A stretch of DNA of 64,000 bases from Kingella denitrificans ATCC 33394. GTDB lineage: Bacteria; Pseudomonadota; Gammaproteobacteria; Burkholderiales; Neisseriaceae. The notes beneath the pieces were generated by a model. The model was given only the letters and a program-made list of their open reading frames with translations, made no database searches and was not told the DNA's origin. Made by a program: the position numbers and the translations under genes. Each line of letters opens with the position of its first letter. The stretch's first letter is position 1. Of the stretch, positions 33,006 to 41,732 are shown in pieces. Location: the NCBI RefSeq assembly GCF_000190695.1, contig NZ_GL870929.1:895976-959975 (forward strand), written 5' to 3'.

Positions 33006-34361
33006 ATGCACGTTTCCGAATTACAAACCAAACACATTACCGAACTTTTGGCGCAAGCCGAACAAATGGGCATTGAAAACGCCAACCGCCTGAGAAAACA
33101 AGACCTCGTCTTCACCATCGTGCGCAAACTGATGGAAAACGGGCAAGAATTCATCTGCTCCGGCACGCTCGAAACCCTGCCCGACGGCTACGGCTTCCTG
33201 CGCAGCGCCGCCACATCGTATCTGGCCTGCCCGGACGACATTTACGTATCGCCGCACCAAATCCGCCGTTTCAACCTGCACACGGGCGACACCATCGAAG
33301 GCACCGTGCGCGTGCCCAAAAACGACGAAAAATACTTCGCCCTCGTACGGCTGGACAGCGTGAACGGCGACCATCCCGAAAAATGCCGCCACAAAATCCT
33401 GTTCGAAAACCTCACGCCGCTCTTCCCCGAAAAGCAACTGAAATTGGAGCAGGACAACCTCTCGGCCGAAAACATCACCGGCCGCATCATCGACTTGATT
33501 TCGCCCATCGGCCTGGGGCAGCGCGCGCTTTTGGTCGCCCCGCCCAAAACGGGCAAAACCGTGATGCTGCAAAACATTGCCCACGCCATCACCGCCAATT
33601 ATCCGGATGTGGAACTGATTGTGCTGCTGATTGACGAGCGCCCCGAAGAAGTGACCGAAATGACCCGTTCCGTGCGCGGCGAAGTGGTGGCTTCCACCTT
33701 TGACGAACCGGCGCAACGCCATGTGCAAGTGGCCGAAATGGTGATTGAAAAAGCCAAGCGCATGGTGGAACACAAAAAAGACGTGGTCATCCTGCTCGAC
33801 AGCATCACGCGGCTGGCACGCGCTTACAACACCGTGGTGCCGACATCGGGCAAAATCCTCACCGGCGGCGTGGATGCCAACGCGCTGCACCGCCCCAAAC
33901 GCTTTTTCGGCGCGGCACGCAACACAGAAGAAGGTGGCTCGCTCACGATTATCGCCACCGCGCTGGTCGATACCGGCAGCCGCATGGACGACGTGATTTT
34001 TGAAGAATTTAAAGGCACGGGTAATATGGAGCTGAACTTGGAGCGCCGCCTGGCCGAAAAACGCGTGTTCCCCGCCATCAACATCAACAAATCCGGTACG
34101 CGCCGCGAAGAATTGCTGGTGCCGGCCGACCAACTGCAGAAAATGTGGGCGCTGCGCCGCGTCATCCATCCGATGGACGATATTGAAGCCGCCGAATTCC
34201 TGCTCGATAAAATCAAGAAAACCAAAAACAACGACGACTTTTTCGATTCCATGCGCGGCGGCTCAACCGTCGGAAAAACGGTGGCGAAAACCACGGTGGC
34301 GGCCAAAACCGATTCGCCCGTTGCCAAACCACGCATCCGCAAAACCAAAACGGCGGAATAA
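33006..34361 (+). CDS. rho: Transcription termination factor Rho with C-terminal extension
   Basis: A 451-residue hexameric RNA helicase that ends transcription at Rho-dependent sites. It has the N-terminal MHVSELQTKHITELLAQAE and the RNA-binding cold-shock fold (CSGTLETLPDGYGFLR). Further on come the Walker A APPKTGKTVML near residue 180, Walker B VVILLDSITRLARAYN and the C-terminal DDIEAAEFLLDKIKKTKNNDDFF. Typical Rho ends at about residue 419. Here about 32 more residues follow, rich in Thr, Lys, Val and Ala (GKTVAKTTVAAKTDSPVAKP, then a basic end). The start at 33006 is the family's usual start; an upstream ATG would translate a DUS. Confidence 0.96.
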   Translation: MHVSELQTKHITELLAQAEQMGIENANRLRKQDLVFTIVRKLMENGQEFICSGTLETLPDGYGFLRSAATSYLACPDDIYVSPHQIRRFNLHTGDTIEGTVRVPKNDEKYFALVRLDSVNGDHPEKCRHKILFENLTPLFPEKQLKLEQDNLSAENITGRIIDLISPIGLGQRALLVAPPKTGKTVMLQNIAHAITANYPDVELIVLLIDERPEEVTEMTRSVRGEVVASTFDEPAQRHVQVAEMVIEKAKRMVEHKKDVVILLDSITRLARAYNTVVPTSGKILTGGVDANALHRPKRFFGAARNTEEGGSLTIIATALVDTGSRMDDVIFEEFKGTGNMELNLERRLAEKRVFPAININKSGTRREELLVPADQLQKMWALRRVIHPMDDIEAAEFLLDKIKKTKNNDDFFDSMRGGSTVGKTVAKTTVAAKTDSPVAKPRIRKTKTAE

Positions 34362-34395
34362 TCAGCAAATAATTGTTTAAACAATATTTTTAAAT

Positions 34396-34434
34396 GTGCA
34401 GGCTGCTTTTTAGCGCTCAAAAAGCAGCCTGCAC
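34396..34434 (+). terminator. DUS-pair terminator after rho
   Basis: GTGCAGGCTGCTTTTT faces AAAAAGCAGCCTGCAC with a short loop, 34 bases past the rho stop. Confidence 0.6.
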
Positions 34435-34457
34435 CCCACCGACACGGAAAACCCATT

Positions 34458-34829
34458 ATGAAGAAACCCCAACGCAACGGCTATGCCCGCATCGACCGCG
34501 TGAAAGAGCAAGTGATGCGCGAGCTGGCCGAGCTGGTACGCACCGAATTGAAAGACCCACGCGCCGGCTTTATCACAATTAACGACGTGGAAGTGAGCCG
34601 CGACTACAGCCACGCCACGGTTTACTACACCGTATTGAACGGCGACCGCGCTGCCAGCGCGCAGGCTTTGGAAAAGGCCAAAGGCTTCCTGCGCAGCGAG
34701 CTGTCGCGGCGCATCACCGTGTTCCGCACGCCGGAATTGCATTTTGAATACGACGAATCGCTGGAACGCGGCGTGAACCTGTCGCAACTCATCGACCAAG
34801 CCGCCGCCGAAAAACCGGTGCAGGATTAA
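34458..34829 (+). CDS. rbfA: 30S ribosome-binding factor A
   Basis: A 123-residue KH-fold protein needed for 16S rRNA 5'-end maturation and cold adaptation. The family blocks RIDRVKEQVMRELAELVRTE, DPRAGFITINDVEVSRDYSH, ATVYYTVL and LHFEYDESLERG are present. It stands alone here rather than with infB and truB, its neighbours in many bacteria. The following gap holds a mutated DUS pair. Confidence 0.95.
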   Translation: MKKPQRNGYARIDRVKEQVMRELAELVRTELKDPRAGFITINDVEVSRDYSHATVYYTVLNGDRAASAQALEKAKGFLRSELSRRITVFRTPELHFEYDESLERGVNLSQLIDQAAAEKPVQD

Positions 34830-34842
34830 CCCATTTTGCAAT

Positions 34843-34882
34843 GTGCTGGCTGCTTTTCGGGCATTCAAAAAGCAGCCTGCAC
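34843..34882. repeat. DUS pair with one altered arm
   Basis: GTGCTGGCTGCTTTT (A to T change at the fifth base) pairs with AAAAAGCAGCCTGCAC. The mutation weakens both uptake function and hairpin. Confidence 0.5.
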
Positions 34883-34906
34883 CGCAATCCGAACACCACA
34901 GCCGCC

Positions 34907-35566
34907 ATGACCACCATCGCCTTCTGCGCCGGTTCCGCCCGCCCTTACCTTGCCGCGCTTGACCAAATCCCTGCCGACGTATTGGTCGGCGTCGATGCCG
35001 GTGCCAACGCATTGGCCGAACACGGCCGCATTCCCGATTGGGCGGTGGGCGATTTCGACAGCATCGAGCCGCCTGCCGAATGCCGCCGTATCGTCCGCCT
35101 ACCCGCGCAAAAAGACGACACGGATTTGGAAGCGGCATTAAGCCTTGTGTTGGCACATTATCCGCCGGAAAACATTGACCGAATCGTGATTTTGGGCGCA
35201 TTGGGCGCCGGCAGGCTGGACCATTTGCTGGCCAATGTCTGGCTGGCGTACCAGCCGCGTTTTGCTCCGTATTTGACCAAAATGCTGTGGCTGGAGCACA
35301 ACAACCGGATGCAGTTTTTCCAAGCGGGTGAGCATGTGTGGCAACGCGATGCCGATAAAAAATATGTTTCGTTCATCGGCATGACCCCGATTAAATCGCT
35401 CAGCCTCTCCGGCCTGCTGTATCCGCTGGACAACGCACAGTTTGCCCGGCCGATGGCTTTGGTCAGCAACGAATGCTTGGGCGGCGAAATGCGGTTTTCG
35501 TTCAAATCCGGCTTATTGTGCGGCATTCAAAGCTCGGATTTGCCGCCCTCCGCCGCTGCAAAATGA
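34907..35566 (+). CDS. Thiamine pyrophosphokinase
   Basis: A 219-residue enzyme transferring pyrophosphate from ATP to thiamine to make TPP. DAGANALAEHGRIPDWAVGDFDSI carries the conserved DxD-type metal site, QKDDTDLEAAL the second acidic site, and LGALGAGRLDHLLAN the GxRxDH motif. The C-terminal domain has the ligand-binding Ser-rich turn (KSLSLSGLLYPL, VSNECLGGE). The start at 34907 follows the DUS pair; translation from 34841 would read through it. The E. coli gene would be thiN-like by role, but naming varies. Confidence 0.9.
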   Translation: MTTIAFCAGSARPYLAALDQIPADVLVGVDAGANALAEHGRIPDWAVGDFDSIEPPAECRRIVRLPAQKDDTDLEAALSLVLAHYPPENIDRIVILGALGAGRLDHLLANVWLAYQPRFAPYLTKMLWLEHNNRMQFFQAGEHVWQRDADKKYVSFIGMTPIKSLSLSGLLYPLDNAQFARPMALVSNECLGGEMRFSFKSGLLCGIQSSDLPPSAAAK

Positions 35567-35682
35567 GCCGTGCCCGGCGCGGCAATATCCCCTTTCGCGA
35601 AAACGTGCTATGATTTGCGCCCTCGCGCTACTTGGCTCTATACAGTATTCCCATTATATTAACTCAATAAAAAGGACTATTT

Positions 35683-36099
35683 ATGGCAACACTTACCGAA
35701 CAGGACATCCTTGCTTGGAACGGCCCGGAAAGCGATTATATGAACGAACAGCATTTGGCGTTTTTCCGCGCTTTGCTGACCCAAATGCAGAATGATTTGA
35801 TTTCCCGCGCCGATGCCACCGCTGTGCATCTGCAAGAGCACGAAACCGCGCCCGACCCTGCCGACCGCGCATCGCAGGAAGAAGAATACGCGCTGGAACT
35901 GCGCACACGCGACCGCGAACGCAAACTGCTGGTGAAAATCCAAGAATCGCTGCGCGAAATTGATTCGGGCGACTACGGCTACTGCCGCGACACGGGCGAA
36001 CCCATCGGTTTGCGCCGCCTGCTGGCCCGCCCGACGGCGACTTTGTCGGTGGAAGCGCAGGAACGCCGCGAACGTTTGAAGAAACAGTTTGCCGATTAA
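35683..36099 (+). CDS. dksA: RNA polymerase-binding factor DksA, zinc-less variant
   Basis: A 138-residue protein that enters the RNA polymerase secondary channel and, with ppGpp, lowers rRNA transcription. The coiled-coil carries the tip acidic residues in DPADRASQEEE. The globular part reads YGYCRDTGEPIGLRRLLARP and then TATLSVEAQERRE, so only one of the four zinc-finger cysteines of E. coli DksA remains. The same replacement is seen in alphaproteobacterial DksA and resembles Pseudomonas DksA2, so zinc-independent function is expected. TGCTATGAT upstream (near 35607) is a plausible extended -10. Confidence 0.92.
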   Translation: MATLTEQDILAWNGPESDYMNEQHLAFFRALLTQMQNDLISRADATAVHLQEHETAPDPADRASQEEEYALELRTRDRERKLLVKIQESLREIDSGDYGYCRDTGEPIGLRRLLARPTATLSVEAQERRERLKKQFAD

Positions 36100-36175
36100 A
36101 TTCCCAGAAGCCCAAAAGCAGCCTGCACTTTGCACGGCGCGGTTTCGCAGCAATATGCAGGCTGCTTTGGGCGAT

Positions 36176-36202
36176 ACCCGCGTGTGTTGGCGGGTTTTTT
36201 TA
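36176..36202 (+). terminator. Intrinsic terminator after dksA
   Basis: ACCCGC and GCGGGT form a short stem around GTGTGTTG, followed by seven T residues. It is a canonical hairpin, preceded by a DUS pair at 36111-36171. Confidence 0.8.
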
Positions 36203-36285
36203 TATCATGGGCGAACTGTGCCTCCGCCGCACCTAAACCTAATGTGTATCGCCCTGATATCCATTGCCCCATCCTCCGACCGAAT

Positions 36286-36645
36286 ATGAATACCCACACT
36301 TATTTGCGCGCCGCCCAAGCTGCGTGGTTCGGCCTTATTTTCATCACCTTGGCATGGGACGGCTGGTATGCGCCGCTGCATACGGGCTACTGGCTGCCCG
36401 CCATCAAACTGCTGCCCCTGCTGCTGCCTTTGCGCGGCATCGTGTCGGGGCGGGTGTATACCTATCAATATTGCTCCATGCTGATTTTGGCGTATTTTGC
36501 CGAATCCATCATGCGTCTGTGGGACATGCAGCCTGCAAGCCGTCTTTGGGCGGCGGCGGCCATGCTGTGCACCATCGTGTTTTTCGTCTGCAACCTGGCG
36601 TATTTGAAACAGTTCAAAACCCCGCGCAAAGGAAAGTCTTCATGA
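36286..36645 (+). CDS. DUF2069 small membrane protein
   Basis: A 119-residue protein with four hydrophobic helices (AAWFGLIFITLAWDGWY, LPAIKLLPLLLPLRGIV, YQYCSMLILAYFAESIMRLW, WAAAAMLCTIVFFVCNLAYL). The pattern matches the DUF2069 family of inner-membrane proteins of unknown role. The stop overlaps the pglL start (ATGA), so the two are translationally coupled. The start at 36286 follows the predicted dksA terminator. Confidence 0.83.
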   Translation: MNTHTYLRAAQAAWFGLIFITLAWDGWYAPLHTGYWLPAIKLLPLLLPLRGIVSGRVYTYQYCSMLILAYFAESIMRLWDMQPASRLWAAAAMLCTIVFFVCNLAYLKQFKTPRKGKSS

Positions 36646-38483
36646 AACACAATCCTCCCTCTTCCGTCTTCGGCCTGGCTTTGGGACTGTTTCTGATTGC
36701 CGTCGTACCGTTTTTGTCGATTTGGCGCGTGGGCCCGCTGCCCAGCTTTTTCTTGGAATCCGGCTCGCTGCTGTTTGCTTTGTGTTTTGTGGCCATCAGC
36801 ATCGGTGCAGGCTGCCTGCGCGTGCGTTTGCCCGCCTCCAGCATCTATTGGCTGGTTTTGGCGGCATTTTGGTCGTTTCAGGCACGCTGGATGCACCTGA
36901 CCTATCCCGGCATGAGCAGCATCGTGTCCTACACCTTTGTGATTTTGGCTCTAATGTGCTGGGCATGCAGGGGCTGGCTGCTGCGCGAAGGGGAAGAACG
37001 CGTGGTCAGCACGCTGGCCGCCGTGCTGGTGGTGGGCTGTGTCATGCAGTCCGTCATCGGCTGGCTGCAATACACCGGCTTGGCCAAGCATTTCACCGGC
37101 TACCTCATGTACCGTACCGGCATTGTGGAAGGCCAACTGGCGCAACGCAACCATTTCGGGCATTACCTGATGTGGGGCGTGCTCTCCGCTTCATGGCTTT
37201 GGGCGCAACGCCGTTTGCCGACCATTCTGGCCGCCGCCTGCGTTTTGCTGTTTGCTTCCACCATGTCGCTGACCGGCTCGCGCACCGTTTTGGCCTATGT
37301 TTTGATGCTGGCCGTGTGGCTGCCGATTTGCCTGCTGCTGGGCGGGCGCGAAAACCGGCGCACCGTTGTGGCGTTGGCCACGGGCGCACTCACCGTCCTG
37401 ATTTGCCAATACACGGTCGAACCCGTGCTGGGCTGGTTCACCCAAACCGAATCGCTGCAAAGCGCGGTGGAACGCATGCACGGCGCGCAACTGGAAGGCT
37501 CTGGACGCGGTTACGAATGGCGCAAAGCATGGCAGATTTTCTTGAATGCGCCTTGGCTGGGCAACGGCTGGGGCAGCTATCCGCTGTACGGTTTTCTAGA
37601 AAACGTGTATCCAAACGGCTTCCGCCCTTATGAAAACAACGTGCTGTTCACGCACAGCCACAATTCGTTTTTGAACCTGCTGGCGGAAATGGGCATTATC
37701 GGCACCGCCTTGGTGCTGGGCGGCCTGCTGTGGGCAGTCAAAGGCAGCCTGCAACGCGCCCACCAGCCCGCAGGCGGCTTCCTGCTGGCGCTGATCGGCG
37801 TATCGCTGGTGCACAGCATGCTGGAATACCCTTTGTGGTACATCTATTTCTTAACGCCATTTGCCCTGTTTGTCGGCTTCACGCCGCCGGCGCGCAGGAC
37901 AGATAAATATGCCTATTCAAAAAGCAGCCTGCACCTGGTTTTGCAGGGTGGCGCAGCCCTTGCCTGCCTGTTTTTCACCGTCGGCATCGTCCGTTTGGCG
38001 TTTGTCTATCAAGAGCTACGCCATTTCTCGGGCACGCCCAGCACGGAAGTCGTGAAACGAACGGAACAGATTGTCGGCCTGTTGCGCATCGCCAAAACCG
38101 AGCCGATGCTGCGTTATTACGCCCAATTCCAGCTCACCTCGTTCATCGACCCGAATTCGGCCAGCCAGCCTGATTGGGCATACGCCACCGCCCGCGATGC
38201 ACTGCGCTACCGCCCGTATGCCAACGCCCACAAATACGCCTTTGCCGCCTACCGCGAAGGCAAAGTGGAAGAAGCGCGCGACTGGCTGCGGCTCATGTAT
38301 CATTATTATCCGAGCAAAATGAACGCTTATGCCGCGCCCATCATGAACACGCCGTATTACACCAACTTGCGCGCCGATTTCGCCCGTTCCTGCCAGGCCT
38401 ACCGCAAACGCGTGCCCGAAGCCGATTTCTGCGCCGAAGCCCTGCCGCCGCTGCCGCAAAAAATCACAGAGAAAAAGCGTTAA
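36642..38483 (+). CDS. pglL: O-oligosaccharyltransferase PglL (protein O-glycosylation ligase)
   Basis: A 613-residue inner-membrane enzyme of about a dozen helices. It transfers undecaprenyl-linked glycan to serines of periplasmic proteins such as pilin. The Wzy_C/PglL core includes EGQLAQRNHFGHYLMWG, with the conserved His on a periplasmic loop, and FTHSHNSFLNLLAEMGIIG, plus SMLEYPLWYIYFLTPFALF. A soluble C-terminal helical domain follows (TEQIVGLLRIAKTEPMLRYY). A DUS inside the gene encodes KSSLH near residue 427. Ribosome site GGAAAGTCTTC. The glycan-building pgl genes are not in the window. Confidence 0.92.
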   Translation: MKHNPPSSVFGLALGLFLIAVVPFLSIWRVGPLPSFFLESGSLLFALCFVAISIGAGCLRVRLPASSIYWLVLAAFWSFQARWMHLTYPGMSSIVSYTFVILALMCWACRGWLLREGEERVVSTLAAVLVVGCVMQSVIGWLQYTGLAKHFTGYLMYRTGIVEGQLAQRNHFGHYLMWGVLSASWLWAQRRLPTILAAACVLLFASTMSLTGSRTVLAYVLMLAVWLPICLLLGGRENRRTVVALATGALTVLICQYTVEPVLGWFTQTESLQSAVERMHGAQLEGSGRGYEWRKAWQIFLNAPWLGNGWGSYPLYGFLENVYPNGFRPYENNVLFTHSHNSFLNLLAEMGIIGTALVLGGLLWAVKGSLQRAHQPAGGFLLALIGVSLVHSMLEYPLWYIYFLTPFALFVGFTPPARRTDKYAYSKSSLHLVLQGGAALACLFFTVGIVRLAFVYQELRHFSGTPSTEVVKRTEQIVGLLRIAKTEPMLRYYAQFQLTSFIDPNSASQPDWAYATARDALRYRPYANAHKYAFAAYREGKVEEARDWLRLMYHYYPSKMNAYAAPIMNTPYYTNLRADFARSCQAYRKRVPEADFCAEALPPLPQKITEKKR

Positions 38484-38601
38484 GACAAGGTATTTAATGC
38501 AAAATCGCGCAAAAGAGACAAACAAACCGCTATGAATGTAAAGATAATGCTGCTAATATAGGCGGCGTTTACATTTCATTTTAATGAGCAAAGGAGTGGC
38601 C

Positions 38602-39282
38602 ATGAGTCGCGTATTATTGGTAGATGATGATGATTTGTTGACCGAATTGCTGACAGAATATCTGACTGCCGAAGGTTTGGAAGTGAACCGCATGCCCGAT
38701 GGCGAAAAAGGCGTGCAGGAAATCCTGAACGGCCCGGGCTACGATGTGGTGGTGCTGGATTCCATGATGCCGAAAATGAACGGTTTGGACGTGCTGAAAA
38801 CCGTGCGCGCGCAAAGCAAAATCCCCGTGATTATGCTGACGGCAAAAGGCGACGATATCGACCGCATCATCGGCTTGGAAATGGGCGCGGACGACTATGT
38901 GCCCAAACCTTGCCAGCCGCGCGAGCTTTTAGCGCGCATCAACGCCATCCTGCGCCGCGCACAGCAAACCACGGAAAACCCCAGCGTGGTCAATAGCATC
39001 AGCGCCAGCGGCATTACCCTCTTCCCGGCCAAACGCCAAGCCATGATTGGCGATGCCGCGCTGGAATTGACCAGCACCGAATTCAACCTGTTGGAAGTGC
39101 TGATGCGCCACGCCGGACAAGTGGTGAGCAAAGAGAACCTGTCACAAGAAGCCCTCGACCGCAAATTGGCCAAATTCGACCGCAGTATCGATGTGCATAT
39201 TTCCAGCATCCGCCACAAACTGGGCGATGCATCGTTGATTCAAACCGTGCGCGGTTTGGGTTACCTGTTTGTGAAAAACTGA
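38602..39282 (+). CDS. misR: Response regulator MisR (CpxR/OmpR type)
   Basis: A 226-residue OmpR-family regulator. In Neisseria the MisR/MisS pair controls envelope, LOS and capsule functions. The receiver domain has VDDDDLLTE, phosphoacceptor Asp53 in VVLDSMMPKMNG and MLTAKGDD with the conserved Lys further on (YVPKPCQPRELLAR). The winged-helix domain ends in HISSIRHKLGD and VRGLGYLF. The start at 38602 has AAGGAG 5 bases upstream; an earlier ATG at 38584 lacks one. The kinase gene follows after a DUS hairpin. Confidence 0.92.
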   Translation: MSRVLLVDDDDLLTELLTEYLTAEGLEVNRMPDGEKGVQEILNGPGYDVVVLDSMMPKMNGLDVLKTVRAQSKIPVIMLTAKGDDIDRIIGLEMGADDYVPKPCQPRELLARINAILRRAQQTTENPSVVNSISASGITLFPAKRQAMIGDAALELTSTEFNLLEVLMRHAGQVVSKENLSQEALDRKLAKFDRSIDVHISSIRHKLGDASLIQTVRGLGYLFVKN

Positions 39283-39295
39283 TGAAGGCATAAGG

Positions 39296-39340
39296 GTGCA
39301 GGCTGCTTTTTAGAAACGGAAAAAGCAGCCTGCACTTTTT
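39296..39340 (+). terminator. DUS-pair terminator between misR and misS
   Basis: GTGCAGGCTGCTTTTT and AAAAAGCAGCCTGCAC are followed by TTTTT. The structure would reduce read-through into misS, which has a TATAAT (39351-39356) of its own. Confidence 0.7.
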
Positions 39341-39384
39341 ATATTTGCTATATAATCAAAACACTGCCAAACAGCCCAATCCTT

Positions 39385-40794
39385 ATGAAACTTTTCCACC
39401 GCATTTTCGCCACCTTCTGCATGGTGATTATCTTGGCCATCTTCATCGTCAGCTTTTCCTTCTGGCTCATTCAGGAAAAGCTGGCGCAAAGCCAGTTCAG
39501 CCAACAGCGCAGCATCGAAATCAACCTGCTCTCCAACGCCCTGATGACCTTCCAATCGCAAGGCGAACGCGCCACACGCGAACTGTTGGACCGCTGGGGC
39601 AACAGCCCTGCCGGCCGCAACGTCTTAATCATCAAGGGCAACGACAAACTCGATTTGCTCAACCGCAGCATTACCAAAGAAGAAATCACCCACGCCTACG
39701 AATACGCCGTCAAGCACCCCAACTCCAATCTGAGCATGATCTATTACGATCCGTTTGGTGAAGAATACCTCTTCTTTATCCGCGATTTCGACCGCGAACA
39801 AGTCAAACGCCTGCCCAGCCTCATCATCCCTGGCCTGCCGCTGGAACCTGTGTGGCACGAGCTGATTATTTTTGCCGCCACGCTCGTGGTCGGGCTGATT
39901 CTGGCCTATATTCTGGCCAGCAACATCTCCAAACCCATCCGCATTTTGGAATTCGGCATGAACCGCCTGGCCGCCGGCGAATTGGATGCGCGCGTATCGC
40001 AGCAGCTGGACGACCGTAAAGACGAACTGGCCAATTTGGGCGTGCAGTTCGACAAAATGGCGGCGCAGTTACAGCAATTAGTGGAACGTGAGCGGCACCT
40101 GCTGCACCACGTTTCGCACGAAATGCGCTCGCCGTTGGCACGCATTCAGGCCATCGTGGGGCTGTTGCAGGCGCGGCCTGAGAAACAGGAACAATACATC
40201 GCCCGCCTGGAAGGCGAACTGACGCGTATGGACACGCTAGTCGGCGAACTTTTAACCCTGTCGCGCTTGGAAACGGCCAACATTCCCATGGAAAAAGAAT
40301 CCATTACCCTGCTGCCCTTCATCGCCCAAGTGGTGGAAGACAGCCAGGCAGTTGCCGAGCAGAAACAGCACCACATTGCCTTGGATACCAGCCATCTGAA
40401 CCCGAACACCTGCATCATGGGCAACGAAAGCTACCTGTACCGCGCCTTCGACAACGTTATCCGCAATGCGATGAAATACAGCCCGAACGGCAGCCGTATC
40501 CAAGTGCGCGCTTATGATGACCGCAAAACCGTCCATGTCGAAATCCAAGACAACGGCCCGGGCATCAAACCTGACCAGCTGCCGCATATTTTCACTGCGT
40601 TTTACCGCGCCGACAGCAGCAACGGACAGGACGGCACCGGTTTGGGCTTGGCGATTACCAAACACATCGCCCAGCAGCACGACGGCAAACTGATTGCCGA
40701 CAATGTCGCCCCCAACGGACTGAAAATGCACTTTATTTTCCCCAAATACACCCCGCCGGCCGGCCATAAAAAAACCGCTGCCCAACATCGTTAA
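39385..40794 (+). CDS. misS: Sensor histidine kinase MisS (CpxA type)
   Basis: A 469-residue inner-membrane kinase partner of MisR. A first membrane helix (ATFCMVIILAIFIVSFSFW) and a second (LIIFAATLVVGLILAYILAS) enclose a periplasmic sensor of about 125 residues. HAMP follows (ISKPIRILEFGMNRLAAGEL). The H-box HHVSHEMRSPLAR has phospho-His245. The ATP domain shows N-box NVIRNAMKYSP, DNGPGIKPDQL, FTAFYRADSS and GTGLGLAITKHIAQ. A TATAAT preceded by TGC just upstream suggests its own promoter. Confidence 0.92.
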   Translation: MKLFHRIFATFCMVIILAIFIVSFSFWLIQEKLAQSQFSQQRSIEINLLSNALMTFQSQGERATRELLDRWGNSPAGRNVLIIKGNDKLDLLNRSITKEEITHAYEYAVKHPNSNLSMIYYDPFGEEYLFFIRDFDREQVKRLPSLIIPGLPLEPVWHELIIFAATLVVGLILAYILASNISKPIRILEFGMNRLAAGELDARVSQQLDDRKDELANLGVQFDKMAAQLQQLVERERHLLHHVSHEMRSPLARIQAIVGLLQARPEKQEQYIARLEGELTRMDTLVGELLTLSRLETANIPMEKESITLLPFIAQVVEDSQAVAEQKQHHIALDTSHLNPNTCIMGNESYLYRAFDNVIRNAMKYSPNGSRIQVRAYDDRKTVHVEIQDNGPGIKPDQLPHIFTAFYRADSSNGQDGTGLGLAITKHIAQQHDGKLIADNVAPNGLKMHFIFPKYTPPAGHKKTAAQHR

Positions 40795-40823
40795 ACCAAC
40801 GCTTTAATCAAAAAGGAAACGGC

Positions 40824-41603
40824 ATGTATTTTCTGCTTTCCCCCGCCAAAAACCTGAATGAAAAACGGGATTTCACACCCAAAATCTATTCCCAGCCGCC
40901 ACTGTTGGAAGAAGCGGAAATCCTGATGAACGACGTGCGGCCGCTTGCCCCGCAGCAAATTGCCGAACTGATGCACGTTTCCGACAAAATCGCCCTGTTA
41001 AATGTGGAGCGCAACCAGCAATGGCAGACACCGTTCACGACCGACAATGCCAAACAGGCGCTGTTTATGTTCAACGGCGACGTGTACGAAGGCATTGACG
41101 CATACGGCCGCAGCGATGAAGAAATCAGCTACATCCACAACCATGTGCGGATTTTGTCGGGGCTGTACGGCATTTTGCGGCCGCTGGATTTAATACAGCC
41201 CTACCGCTTGGAAATGGGCACGCCGCTGAAAAATTCGCGCGGCAAAAATTTATATGAATTTTGGGGCAGCCGCGTTACCGAACGCCTGAACTACACGCTC
41301 GAATGCTCGGAAGACGGCATTGTGGTGAATCTGGCGTCACAGGAATATTTCAAAGTATTGCAGCCTGCACAGTTGAACGCGCGCATCATCACGCCCGTGT
41401 TCAAAGATGCCAAAGGCGACGGCGCATACAAAATCATCAGCTTTTACGCCAAACGCGCACGCGGCCTGATGGTACGCTACGCCGCGCAAAACGCCGTGGA
41501 AGACGTGGAGCAGCTGAAACAGTTCGATTTGGAAGGCTATGCGTTCAACGAAGCTGCGTCCACCGAATCCGAATGGGTTTTCCTGCGCCGCCACGAAGCA
41601 TAA
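40824..41603 (+). CDS. yaaA: Peroxide stress protein YaaA
   Basis: A 259-residue UPF0246 protein, which in E. coli lowers free iron and limits DNA damage during hydrogen peroxide stress. It begins MYFLLSPAKNLNEKRDF, as the family does, and has VYEGIDAYGRSDEEISYIHN, ILSGLYGILRPLDLIQPYRL and GKNLYEFWG. Ribosome site AAAAGGAAACGGC. It starts 29 bases after misS and may be co-transcribed with it. Confidence 0.95.
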   Translation: MYFLLSPAKNLNEKRDFTPKIYSQPPLLEEAEILMNDVRPLAPQQIAELMHVSDKIALLNVERNQQWQTPFTTDNAKQALFMFNGDVYEGIDAYGRSDEEISYIHNHVRILSGLYGILRPLDLIQPYRLEMGTPLKNSRGKNLYEFWGSRVTERLNYTLECSEDGIVVNLASQEYFKVLQPAQLNARIITPVFKDAKGDGAYKIISFYAKRARGLMVRYAAQNAVEDVEQLKQFDLEGYAFNEAASTESEWVFLRRHEA

Positions 41604-41608
41604 ACAAG

Positions 41609-41650
41609 GTGCAGGCTGCTTTTCGTCCTTCAAAAGCAGCCTGCACTTTT
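41609..41650 (+). terminator. DUS-pair terminator after yaaA
   Basis: GTGCAGGCTGCTTTT and AAAAGCAGCCTGCAC with TTTT following, 6 bases past the stop. Confidence 0.7.
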
Positions 41651-41732
41651 CCGATTGGCCGAAAATGCCGAAATTTTTTTGCGTTATAATACGCACCGTT
41701 TCTTATTTCATTGTCTATCAGAAAGCGAACTT

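Noticed and set aside
36264..36641. Frame extending pglL upstream through the DUF2069 gene
   Set aside because: DUF2069 is the conserved frame; the ATGA overlap with a ribosome site marks the true pglL start.
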